DNA of 44,205 bases from NCBI GenBank assembly GCA_903848465.1, contig CAINGK010000065.1, forward strand, positions 1-44,205, given 5' to 3'. The DNA comes from an uncultured Verrucomicrobiota bacterium. GTDB lineage: Bacteria; Verrucomicrobiota; Verrucomicrobiia; Verrucomicrobiales; Verrucomicrobiaceae. Under the pieces are notes generated by a model. The model was given only the letters and a program-made list of their open reading frames with translations. It did not search any database and was not told the DNA's origin. The position numbers were made by a program, and so were the translations under genes. Below, one piece after another: positions 7,435 through 15,425 of this stretch; the first letter of the stretch is position 1; each line of letters opens with the position of its first letter.

Positions 7435-9606
7435 CTATTGGGCTGTGGTGAATTTGTACAGCAAAACGCCGTGCCCAGGAATACTCAGCGGCAGGGAATC
7501 TTGCGCGGTATTGAGCGTGGCTAGGTTCTGCTGCCGCCACAGGTCGCGGATGGCTTGTTTGCCGGATACATGAAGTTGGGCGAAGTCTTTGAACTCCAAC
7601 TTCACTGGTTCTGTGCCGAGGTTAAAAAAGCCGATTGCTCGTCCGCCGTCGGCCAGTTCCTTTTCATAGACGCGCACATCTGCGACCCTGCCGCTAATCT
7701 CGCTGAGAGTCATCACACAAGTCGCCTGTTTGCCGAGTTCGTCCTGATCGACCGCCAGCACTTCGTCATTCGTCAGGAGGCTCAAGGTAAAATCATCCAG
7801 CTTGTCCATGTCGCTGCCGATCAACAATGGCGCGGCGAGCATGCACCAGAGGCTGATGTGGGTGTATTGCTCATCTGGAGTCAGGCTGGTAGGATGTGGC
7901 CGACCCCAGCCGACCCAACCAACAATGAGCATGTCGGGGTCGGTCCAGTTGCCCGGCTTGGCGAAGGGGGCGGCCTTGTCCTGATAGAAGCCGATCTGCT
8001 TGATGCTACGCCATGAGTCATTGACGTCGCCGGTCATGCGCCAGCTACTGCCATTGACCGAAGCACCCCACTTCCACACGTCGTTGTTGCCGTATTGGCA
8101 GAGGCTGAAAACAATGTCGCGAGGCTGGTCGCGCAGGAAGCCGCCCATCACCTTAAAAGGGTGGATCGCGTAGTCGTCGTTGCTGGAGTTCTTTCGGACC
8201 GGGACGTTCAAGGGGTTCGCGACCGTTCCATCCGTGACGGAGCCGTAGCTGCACCAGTCATATTTCAGAAAGTCGAAGCCCCACTGCGCATAGGTTTGCG
8301 CATCCTGCTGCTCATGCAGCCAGCTCCCGGCGCAGCCGCCGCATGTCGTCGGACCGGGCGAGGAATAGATGCCGATTTTCAGGCCGCGTTCGTGCATGTA
8401 GTCTGCCAGCCCCTTCATATCGGGGAAGCGTGCATTCGAGGCGATGAAGCCCTTGTCGTCACGGAAAGGTCTGACTAAGTCCTGGAGGTCCTTCTCGTTG
8501 GTTGGAATGTGGTTTTGCCAGAAGTCGTCGATGTTAATATAAGTCCAGCCGTGGTTGATGAGTCCGGTCCTGACCATCGCGTCTGCGGCGCTCTTCACTT
8601 TCTCGGCGGAGACCGCGTGCGCGAAGCAGTTCCAACTGTTCCACCCCATCGGGGGCGTCAGTGCAATGGTGTCGCCGCAGACGATGCGGAACGGTTTCTC
8701 GGCTGCCGCGAGTGAGTTCTTGGCACCGAGCGTGACGATGAACTCGCCCTTGGAGCGCAGTGTTCCGGTGATGAGTCCGGTCTTGGCGTCCAAACTTAAG
8801 CCGCTCGGAAGATTCTTGGCCGAGAATTCCATCGGCCGATCACCCGTCGCCGGAATGGTGTAGAGGAATGGCGAACCGGGGCGCACGCCAAAGACATTCG
8901 CGCCGTTGATGCGCGGCGTGTGCGGAGCAGCGGGCGTCAAAATATAAGGCGCGACTGGCGCGGGGACAGCTTCACCACTGGTTTGAAAAGTCTTTGCCGT
9001 TGCCGTCTCGAATTTCGCGTCCGCCCAATCAGCGAAGTCGTCGTTGTTGCCATCGTTCGCATCGCCGACTTTCAGCAGTAGCTGCTTTACTCCTGCGACG
9101 TTGACCTGGAACGCCTTGGCCTCTTCCTGGGTGCGCATCACGCCACTGCTCCACAGCAGCCGACCATCGCCAATGACGAAGAACTCGACACTCGTTCTGG
9201 ACGAGCCGCGCTTGCAGTCATCCGCGCCCACGTGAGCGGAAAAGGTCATGGCATCGCCGTTGAGCTGGACGTTCAACACGCTTTCCGCGACCGTGCCGAC
9301 GCCGCGCTCAAATTGTTTCGAGCCGATGCTCAGAGGCTTGCCTTCTTCTGGGCGCTTGGCTGCGCATTTGTTCTTCTGAGCCTTGCCCCAGCCTTGGATG
9401 ATGCGCGACAAGTTCAGATCATCCAGCCAGACCGTTTCGGCCAATGCCCTTGAAGGGGCCAATCCGTAGAGAAGAAGGGAAAGTCCAACCACTGCGAGAG
9501 AATTCAAACGGCTGATTTCACGGGCACTGGTTTTTGAGACTTCCAGAATCCTTTCGGCTGCAAATGGAGGGCTGGGGCGCTGAGCGAGGCAGAGAATGGG
9601 AATCAT
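7435..9606 (-). CDS. Secreted alpha-galactosidase, GH27, with NPCBM-like domain
   Basis: The product is 723 residues. A long n-region precedes a hydrophobic signal segment (SLAVVGLSLLLYGLAPSRALA), so the true start might lie further in. Residues about 60-210 resemble an NPCBM domain (GSKQFERGVGTVAESVL, VGADDCKRGSSRTSVEFFV). Residues about 225-310 look like a putative Ig (He_PIG) domain. The GH27 barrel begins at TPPMGWNSWNCFAHAVS. The nucleophile is expected to be Asp450 in KYDWCSYG and the acid/base Asp527 in WRMTGDVNDSW, matching the family pattern. TDPDML is also present, and a small beta C-terminal domain follows. It should remove terminal alpha-galactose from oligo- or polysaccharides outside the cytoplasm. 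It stands alone; three tandem palindromes lie about 105 bases upstream of its start. Confidence 0.93.
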   Translation of the reverse strand: MIPILCLAQRPSPPFAAERILEVSKTSAREISRLNSLAVVGLSLLLYGLAPSRALAETVWLDDLNLSRIIQGWGKAQKNKCAAKRPEEGKPLSIGSKQFERGVGTVAESVLNVQLNGDAMTFSAHVGADDCKRGSSRTSVEFFVIGDGRLLWSSGVMRTQEEAKAFQVNVAGVKQLLLKVGDANDGNNDDFADWADAKFETATAKTFQTSGEAVPAPVAPYILTPAAPHTPRINGANVFGVRPGSPFLYTIPATGDRPMEFSAKNLPSGLSLDAKTGLITGTLRSKGEFIVTLGAKNSLAAAEKPFRIVCGDTIALTPPMGWNSWNCFAHAVSAEKVKSAADAMVRTGLINHGWTYINIDDFWQNHIPTNEKDLQDLVRPFRDDKGFIASNARFPDMKGLADYMHERGLKIGIYSSPGPTTCGGCAGSWLHEQQDAQTYAQWGFDFLKYDWCSYGSVTDGTVANPLNVPVRKNSSNDDYAIHPFKVMGGFLRDQPRDIVFSLCQYGNNDVWKWGASVNGSSWRMTGDVNDSWRSIKQIGFYQDKAAPFAKPGNWTDPDMLIVGWVGWGRPHPTSLTPDEQYTHISLWCMLAAPLLIGSDMDKLDDFTLSLLTNDEVLAVDQDELGKQATCVMTLSEISGRVADVRVYEKELADGGRAIGFFNLGTEPVKLEFKDFAQLHVSGKQAIRDLWRQQNLATLNTAQDSLPLSIPGHGVLLYKFTTAQ

Positions 9607-9710
9607 GGACGTGTGAGTGAGAGGGCGATGAAGGTCCAGCGGAGCGGAGGAGCGTCAATCATTTGCAGGATGAGGGCTGAAAGGCAGCAGTGGGTTAAGA
9701 CTCGCGTACT

Positions 9711-9764
9711 AAATGCCAGGCATTTTTTAAATGCCAGGCATTTTTTAAATGCCAGGCATTTTTT
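9711..9764. repeat. Three perfect 18-bp tandem palindromic repeats
   Basis: AAATGCCAGGCATTTTTT occurs exactly three times in a row (9711, 9729, 9747). Each unit contains AAATGCC-A-GGCATTT, a palindrome with a one-base centre. The array lies 105 bases upstream of the alpha-galactosidase start, where an operator could sit. The same core occurs in the inverted pair at 10061 and 10335. Confidence 0.9.
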
Positions 9765-10060
9765 GAATTAGCCCTCTTTAAATCATTGTTTTGCAATGAG
9801 TTGGGCACAACAGGGCTGCCGCATTCTTGGCGCGTGGTTGCATGTTTCAAAACGGCCACAACCCCAAAACGACCAATCCAACAGGAGCTTCACGTAAACC
9901 GAGTGTTCAGTCCACTCGGGCGAACTCACCGTTTGAACCATCTCAACGCTGGTTTTTTAAAGTGTGTGCCCGGCGCTGTCCTGAAGCAGAACTGTTCCAG
10001 GCGCGTCGCCAGATTGTCCCGGAAACATCATGGGCATTACGTAGCGATACACTAAGAATT
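9765..10060. other. Gene-free stretch
   Basis: No gene, RNA or clear repeat was recognised. Two overlapping reading frames of 80-90 codons have no recognisable protein features and are probably chance. Confidence 0.4.
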
Positions 10061-10365
10061 AAATGCCTGGCATGAATGGCACTTGATTAAGCGCAGGGTT
10101 CGTGGATTTCGAGGGCGGGGGTGGTTTGAGAGCCACTGGTGAGCGGCGGAGTTCCATGCAGACGCTGCTGGTGGGCTGGGTGTGTCACGAGTGCGCTGGG
10201 TTTGCTTCCCGGTCGTGTTGTCGGAAACCCCGGGCGGCGCTCGCTGAGGCTCGCTTGCCCGGGGCTACTTTATACCGCCCTTTCAGGGCTCATGAAGGCT
10301 GAGGAAGGAAGGCGGCAAAGGTGCGAAACTGCAGCTTATTTAAGCGCCATTCATGCCTGGCATTT
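10061..10365. mobile_element. Possible MITE-like element with about 31-bp terminal inverted repeats
   Basis: The sequence at 10061-10091 and the sequence at 10335-10365 are inverted copies of each other (27 of 31 positions by eye). Both contain the ATGCC-W-GGCAT core followed by GAATGGC. Inside is a strong GC hairpin (CCCCGGGC 10228-10235 with GCCCGGGG 10257-10264). No transposase is encoded, so it would be non-autonomous. It may instead be two members of a palindromic repeat family placed by chance in opposite orientation. Confidence 0.5.
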
Positions 10366-10405
10366 TATGCCACATCCCACCAGCTCTCATGCTACCTGCT
10401 CCCGG

Positions 10406-10690
10406 ATGCGTTTGTTGGCTTTTCATCAGCGGCGGTTGTTGGTCAATCGGGGGCGATATACACGGCGTTGGTGGTTGCGGTCTGACAGGCATTTAAACCC
10501 GACATGTCTTGCTGATCATGTGCGGGCCAAGCGCCTGAAAGAGAATCTGACGATGAATGAACTGGCTTGCCAACTGGGGATTTCAAAGGGCACGCTCAAA
10601 TATTGGGAACTGCATAAGAACCCTCCATCTGAACGGAATCGAAAACTGTTGTTGGAGTATTTGGGATATGAGCCGGAGGTCAGCAGATAA
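10406..10690 (+). CDS. Small helix-turn-helix protein, possibly a gene remnant
   Basis: From the ATG at 10406 the product is 94 residues. The last 60 form a Cro/XRE-like HTH: LADHVRAKRLKENLTMNELA, then CQLGISKGTLKYWELHKNPP. The tail LLLEYLGYEPE is typical of short regulators that bind DNA with a single HTH. The N-terminal 30 residues are arginine-rich and look non-native. The open frame further upstream is repeat sequence. It may be the tail of a longer gene whose 5' part was replaced by the element at 10061-10365. Confidence 0.5.
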   Translation: MRLLAFHQRRLLVNRGRYTRRWWLRSDRHLNPTCLADHVRAKRLKENLTMNELACQLGISKGTLKYWELHKNPPSERNRKLLLEYLGYEPEVSR

Positions 10691-11270
10691 CAGGTCAACG
10701 CTGGTACTTTCGTAATCCATGCGTTGGGTTTTTTCGATCTGGGACTTGAACCTTTGGTTGAGGCTTTCCCCTCGCGGCTACTGCGTAAGCCGCTACCCCT
10801 TCGAGCGGGAGGTGTCCCGCAACGCCCTCAAGTTTCACCGCCTGCCCCGGCTCCGGGCAGCCTGCGTCTCCGCGCAGACCCACCTTCGCCCGCCAGATTC
10901 GAGGCACTTCAGATGTCCCAGATGCAAACCGCCCTGGCGGCAACCTATTCATCTGCGCCATCCCAAGTTCTTGCGGCCATCAAGCCACCGCAATCGCCCC
11001 GCTTGGCATCGCTACGCGAATGGCAAGCCAGGCAATTCCTCCGCCCGCCATGGACAGCGCCACTGTTGGAGGAGATTCGCAGATGCCTCCCGCCGTTTCT
11101 CCACGAGGCTCTTGCTCACTCATCCACAGCCGCGCTGGGTTTACGGGTGCTGGTTAAATGCCGCCTAGGTAGCAGAGCAATCCACAGATTAAAAAATCAA
11201 ACTCCTGCTTATCACAGTCTTACTTCTGTCCGCGCCAAGGAAATTGATTTCATTTTCTGCATGGCTGCAA
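10691..11270. other. Gene-free stretch with palindromes and ambiguous reading frames
   Basis: The region holds a hairpin at 10774-10793 (GCGGCT with AGCCGC). Overlapping open frames lie on both strands (minus 10695-10961, plus 10724-11305), but none has a signal peptide, domain or neighbour support. The two strands mirror each other across 10720-10960, which suggests decayed repeat DNA. I assign no gene. Confidence 0.4.
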
Positions 11271-11297
11271 TGTCGAGTTTTTGGCGCGCTCTGCGTA
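11271..11297 (+). promoter_or_regulatory. Candidate ECF-type promoter of unit 1
   Basis: TGTCGAGTTTTTG (11271-11283) is followed by CGTA at 11294-11297, 15 bases before the sigma start. The same 13-mer followed by CGTA is found at 16672-16697, upstream of the double SGNH gene. The 16-17 base gap between TGTCGA and CGTA fits the usual -35/-10 spacing of ECF promoters. This is inference from two sites only. Confidence 0.35.
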
Positions 11298-11311
11298 GTC
11301 CTTGAAAGCCC

Positions 11312-11827
11312 ATGCTGCCGCCAGAAAAAATCGCCTCCATCCTGCTCGCAGAGCGTCTGCCGCTCACGGCGTTTATCGCCAGCGTGACACGGGATTTTCA
11401 TCTGGCCGAGGACGTTTTTCAGGAGGTCTGCGTCAAGGCCGTGGGCCGGGCTGCGGAGTTTGAAACCGCAGCGCATGTCATGAACTGGGCACGTCTCTCG
11501 GGCAAGAATCGCGCCATCGACATCCTGCGGGCTCGTGATGGTCGCTACGTTGGCCTTAGCGATGAAATGCTCGCTGTTTTGGCTGAGGAGTGGCCGGATC
11601 AAGAGCAGGCTAACCAGATGCAGGAAGCTCTCGGGAAGTGCATCGATCAAGTCACGCCGAACAATCGCGAGTTGCTGCGCCTGCGCTACTTCGAGCGGCG
11701 CAACTGCACCGACGTGGCCGCAATCATGGGCCGCAAGATCGAGACTGTTTATCAAGCACTCGCCCGACTGCACAAAACGCTCGGCGACTGCATGCGCATT
11801 CAAATTCAAAACGAGACATCCTCATGA
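11312..11827 (+). CDS. ECF-family RNA polymerase sigma factor (unit 1)
   Basis: The product is 171 residues. Region 2 carries DFHLAEDVFQEVCVKAV, the classic LAEDVFQ motif of ECF sigma factors for core binding, followed by NWARLSGKNRAIDILR, which contributes to -10 recognition. Region 4 is LLRLRYFERRNCTDVAAIMG, then RKIETVYQALARLHKTL, the -35-binding HTH. It is of the type common in Planctomycetes and Verrucomicrobia. The stop overlaps the start of the anti-sigma gene (ATGA at 11824). It should direct transcription of its own unit and perhaps of more distant genes, once released from the anti-sigma factor. Confidence 0.92.
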   Translation: MLPPEKIASILLAERLPLTAFIASVTRDFHLAEDVFQEVCVKAVGRAAEFETAAHVMNWARLSGKNRAIDILRARDGRYVGLSDEMLAVLAEEWPDQEQANQMQEALGKCIDQVTPNNRELLRLRYFERRNCTDVAAIMGRKIETVYQALARLHKTLGDCMRIQIQNETSS

Positions 11828-12765
11828 ACGACATCGACTTCACTGAAAAACTCATGCGCTATCAAGACGGCGCGCTCTCCGCCGATGAGAAAACCTCGAT
11901 GGAGCAAGCGATGCTCGCTGATCCCGCGAAACGTCGACTCTTCGCCGAGGCACAGGTGCGCTCCATGGCTTTGCATGATCGTTTTCGGCAGGAAGCGTTC
12001 CATCGTGACACTGACACTCCTGTCTGTGCTCCCATCAGAGCAGGCAAGAGTGCCCGTTTCACCTGGGTCACGCGTCCCATTGCCTCCATGGCCGCAGGTC
12101 TCGTCATCGGGCTTTTCAGTGCGTCCATCGTCTGGGCCGTCTCATCGCCGAAAGCCACCACAGAGCGGCTGTTCTCCCTCATTAATGGCAGCTTTGACGA
12201 CAACCACTACGCGCCTGGCTTCCCAAAACAAATCGGCGTCTGGAGTGGCGATGAAGCCTCCATCGCCGATGGCAAGCTCCGCTTCATCGCTACTGGCAGC
12301 GATTCAGATGATCCGAATGCTCAGGCCGTCTCCTGCGATGTCTTTCAACTCGTCGATCTCCGTCCGCTGCGCCACTCGCTCAGTCAGGAGGGCGACTCGG
12401 TGCTCGAACTCAGCGCCAACTTCCTCGACGCACGTCCTCACAACACGAAGCCCTCCGTCACCTTCTTCTGCCAGCTCTACCTCTTCAAAGGTGACCCCAA
12501 AAGCCTGCATCAATCCTGGCCGCAGAGCATCACTGACACGCTCGCCAGCGGCAGCGCCCAAGTCACCACGCTCGGCACGGATGCCAAAGGGACGCGCGCT
12601 TTGACCGCCAAATCTCTCGTGCCTGCAGAAGCCGACTTCGTCGTCATCCAGATCGCGGCACGTCCGAATCTTCGTCCCGCGAAACTCGAATCACTCTCCG
12701 CCGATGACGTGCAGCTCACGCTCAAAACGCAGCCGAGCCTGCCTGTTCGTATCGTCCAACGTTGA
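11824..12765 (+). CDS. Membrane anti-sigma factor with exported beta-sandwich domain (unit 1)
   Basis: The start at 11824 overlaps the sigma stop by ATGA, giving 313 residues; the frame is open further upstream only within the sigma gene. Residues 1-60 form a helical cytoplasmic anti-sigma domain (LMRYQDGALSADEKTSMEQA, with AKRRLFAEAQVRS). One membrane helix (PIASMAAGLVIGLFSASIVW) is followed by about 190 exported residues beginning FSLINGSFDD and containing GVWSGDEASIADGKLRFIAT. That segment aligns by eye with the exported parts of the anti-sigma proteins at 23332 and 29018 and resembles a jelly-roll sugar-binding fold. Expected role: hold the sigma factor until a ligand outside the cytoplasmic membrane is sensed. 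Confidence 0.85.
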   Translation: MNDIDFTEKLMRYQDGALSADEKTSMEQAMLADPAKRRLFAEAQVRSMALHDRFRQEAFHRDTDTPVCAPIRAGKSARFTWVTRPIASMAAGLVIGLFSASIVWAVSSPKATTERLFSLINGSFDDNHYAPGFPKQIGVWSGDEASIADGKLRFIATGSDSDDPNAQAVSCDVFQLVDLRPLRHSLSQEGDSVLELSANFLDARPHNTKPSVTFFCQLYLFKGDPKSLHQSWPQSITDTLASGSAQVTTLGTDAKGTRALTAKSLVPAEADFVVIQIAARPNLRPAKLESLSADDVQLTLKTQPSLPVRIVQR

Positions 12766-12775
12766 TCGCTTTTCC

Positions 12776-15385
12776 ATGCCCCGTTACCTCGTGATCTCTG
12801 CGATCTTTCTCGCTCTGCGATGCAGCATTGCTGCTGAGCCAGTGAAGTTCTTCGAGCAGCATTGCCATGACTGTCATGACGCCGACGCAAAGAAAGGCGA
12901 TCTCGATTTGACGAGCGAGCTGACCTTTGACCGCTGGATCAAAGTCCATGATGCCGTCGAGCGTGGCGAGATGCCGCCAAAGAAGAAAAAGCAACCGGCA
13001 GAGACTGAAAAGACGGCGTTTCTTGCCGAGATCGATGCCAAACTCATCGCTGCTTCAAAGGCCTCTGATCAAGGACGCATTCGCATGAGGCGCATGACTC
13101 GTGTGGAGTTTCAAAACACACTGATGGACCTGCTTTCGCTACCTCGGCTGGACATCGTGAGCCTGCTGCCGGCGGATGGTCGCGTGGCGGGCTATGACAA
13201 GATGGCGGGTGCACTGGACATCTCGCCAGGACATCTCGCTGCGTATGAGGAGGCCGTGGAGAAGACGCTGGATGCAGCGATTGCGACGAGCAGCACGCCG
13301 CCACGAGTTTACAAGAAGCGCATCTATCCGGCGGGGCTCTTCAAGTTCACTGGCAATCTCGTTCAAGGGCAATTCGTGCTGATGAAGGACAAGCAGCCTG
13401 ATCCTGCGTTGCCGGTGCGCGGCGGCTTTGAGGAGAAGAAGGGGTTCGTGGGAGATGAGGGGACGGACTTGAACCAACGAAAAAAGATGATCGAAGACGT
13501 GAAGAAATCGGAGAGCGCGGTTGGTTTGCTCAATCCGAATCTCGCGGGCTTTGAAGCAGCACTGAATGTGTCGCCGATCTATGCGGGTATGTATCGCATG
13601 AAGCTATCGCTCTGGGGCTTTCAGTGGAACCAAGGCAAACCGGAGCCGGGAGCCGATCAAGCGGCGGTGCTGCGGGCGCATGAGGAAGGCAAGCAACAGG
13701 AAGGCGGACGCATGCTGCGTGTGTTCACCGCGCCGTCGATGAAGTCGAACGAGGCCGAGATCACGGAATGGCTCGATGCGCATGAGAGCATTGTCTTCGA
13801 TCCGGTGTCGGTGCCGTGGATTGGATTGCGCGTGGGTCAGGTGGCGGGTCGTGCGATGAAGCATGTGGGGCCGGGCGTGGCGATTGATTGGTTCGAGATC
13901 GAGGGACCGATCAACACCTCATGGCCGCCGGAGAGTCACAAGCGTATGTTTGGTGATCTACCGATCAAAGCCTTGTCGAAGGGCAGTGATGTCATTCCAC
14001 CGCATCGGGACGAGGTCCGCAGCATCGGTGGTTATGTGCCGAGCATCTATTTTGATCTCACACCGCAGGAGCGAAAGCCGCCACTGGAGACCGTGCAGTC
14101 CGCGCAGCCCGAAACCGATGCGCGGACACTATTGGCGGCGTTTTTGACGAAAGCGTTTCGGCGTGATGTGTCGCCCGAGGAGATAGACCCGTATCTCACG
14201 CTGCTGCGCTCGCGCCTCGCGGCGAAGGATTGTTTCGAGGACGCGATGCGTCGTGTGTATGTCGCAGTGCTCACATCGCCGGAGTTTCTGTTTCATGCGC
14301 CTGACTCACTGGCCTCGCGGCTCTCCTACTGGCTCTGGAACGGCCCGCCGGATGCCCCATTGCTCGCTGCAGATCTCAAAGAGCCTGCGGTGCTCCATAG
14401 GGAGGTGGATCGTCTGCTCGCAGACAAACGCAGCGAGCGCTTCATTGAGGACTTCACGAATCAATGGCTCGAACTCAGTCGCCTCGACGAAACCACGCCC
14501 GATCCGCAGCTTTATCCTGAGTATCGTTTTCTGCTGCACGAAGGCATGGCCGCCGAGACGCGAGCTTTTGTGAGCGAACTCATTCAGAACGACCTGCCCA
14601 TCACCGCGTTGCTCAAGCCGGGCTTTGCCATGCTCACGCAGCGCCTCGCCGAACACTATAGTCTTGCTGGTGTGAGTGGCGTAGAGGTTCGCAAAGTGTC
14701 GCTGTCTGCCGATAACGTTCGTGGTGGTTTGCTGGGTCAGGCAGCCATCCACAAGCTCACCGCGAACGGCACCACGACATCACCTGTGAAGCGCGGCGTG
14801 TGGGTGATGGATCGCCTTCTCAATGATCCCGCCCCGCCACCGCCGCCAGGCATCTCCGCTGTCGATCCCGATACTCGCGGCACCACCACCGTGCGTGAGC
14901 AACTCGACAAACACCGCGCCGATGCCAACTGCGCCGCCTGTCACGCAAAGATTGATCCTGCAGGCTTCGCGCTCGAAGCCTTCGATCCCATCGGCGGCTT
15001 GCGTGATCGCTACCGCTCCAATGGCAAAGGTGATGAACCGCACGAGAAAGGCAAGACAGCGTGGCGCGTGCAATACAAGCTCGGCCCGAAAGTGGATGCG
15101 AGCGGTGAACTAACGGATGGACGAAGGTTTGCAGGCGCAGGAGACTTGAATGCCCTGCTCACTACTGATCCCGACAAGCTTGCCCGTGCCTTTGTCGCCC
15201 ATCTCTCACGCTATGCGACCGGAACGGAGATCAGTTATGCCGACCGAGCGCAGATCCGTCAGATCGTCGAGAGCACAAAAAACAGCGGGTATGGGATCAA
15301 GTCGTTGATCCATGGTTTGGCTGCGAATGAGATTTTTATAGGCAGGAGAATGGGGGCAAAAGAATATCCTGAATTGAAACAATGA
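12776..15385 (+). CDS. Exported DUF1592-family c-type cytochrome (unit 1, first)
   Basis: From the ATG at 12776 the product is 869 residues with a short signal peptide ending SIAAE. Domains by family order: PSCyt1 with a heme-binding CHDCH at residues 30-34, DUF1587, a central beta-rich part with WPPESHKRMFGDLPIK, then DUF1595, DUF1592 (SRLSYWLWNGPPDAPLLAAD), DUF1588 (GVWVMDRLLNDPAPPPPPGI; second heme motif CAACH at 719-723) and DUF1585. Two heme c sites and export point to electron transfer outside the cytoplasm. The reaction is not known for the family; roles in polysaccharide use have been suggested from gene neighbourhoods. The last 16 codons lie inside an inverted repeat (15339-15417). 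The DUF1552 gene follows. Confidence 0.9.
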   Translation: MPRYLVISAIFLALRCSIAAEPVKFFEQHCHDCHDADAKKGDLDLTSELTFDRWIKVHDAVERGEMPPKKKKQPAETEKTAFLAEIDAKLIAASKASDQGRIRMRRMTRVEFQNTLMDLLSLPRLDIVSLLPADGRVAGYDKMAGALDISPGHLAAYEEAVEKTLDAAIATSSTPPRVYKKRIYPAGLFKFTGNLVQGQFVLMKDKQPDPALPVRGGFEEKKGFVGDEGTDLNQRKKMIEDVKKSESAVGLLNPNLAGFEAALNVSPIYAGMYRMKLSLWGFQWNQGKPEPGADQAAVLRAHEEGKQQEGGRMLRVFTAPSMKSNEAEITEWLDAHESIVFDPVSVPWIGLRVGQVAGRAMKHVGPGVAIDWFEIEGPINTSWPPESHKRMFGDLPIKALSKGSDVIPPHRDEVRSIGGYVPSIYFDLTPQERKPPLETVQSAQPETDARTLLAAFLTKAFRRDVSPEEIDPYLTLLRSRLAAKDCFEDAMRRVYVAVLTSPEFLFHAPDSLASRLSYWLWNGPPDAPLLAADLKEPAVLHREVDRLLADKRSERFIEDFTNQWLELSRLDETTPDPQLYPEYRFLLHEGMAAETRAFVSELIQNDLPITALLKPGFAMLTQRLAEHYSLAGVSGVEVRKVSLSADNVRGGLLGQAAIHKLTANGTTTSPVKRGVWVMDRLLNDPAPPPPPGISAVDPDTRGTTTVREQLDKHRADANCAACHAKIDPAGFALEAFDPIGGLRDRYRSNGKGDEPHEKGKTAWRVQYKLGPKVDASGELTDGRRFAGAGDLNALLTTDPDKLARAFVAHLSRYATGTEISYADRAQIRQIVESTKNSGYGIKSLIHGLAANEIFIGRRMGAKEYPELKQ

Positions 15386-15417
15386 ATCCTATTCTCCTGC
15401 CCCCATTCTTCTGCCTA
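15339..15417. repeat. Inverted repeat overlapping the end of a cytochrome gene
   Basis: TAGGCAGGAGAATGGGGGCA (15339-15358) pairs with 15398-15417 on the other strand with one mismatch, around a 39-base loop. The inner loop also contains related short pieces (AGAATA, ATTCTC). The repeat supplies the last codons of the cytochrome gene, ending in RRMGAKEYPELKQ, which the other two cytochromes lack. It may also act as a terminator or mRNA-stabilising hairpin between the cytochrome and DUF1552 genes. Confidence 0.85.
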
Positions 15418-15425
15418 CCTGATCC

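Noticed and set aside
9711..9764. Possible CRISPR array
   Set aside because: The 18-bp units are directly adjacent with no spacers and no cas genes are nearby; it is a tandem palindrome array.
10695..11305. Overlapping open frames on both strands upstream of the unit 1 sigma gene
   Set aside because: No protein family, signal peptide or ribosome site was found, and palindromes run through the region; it looks like decayed repeat DNA.
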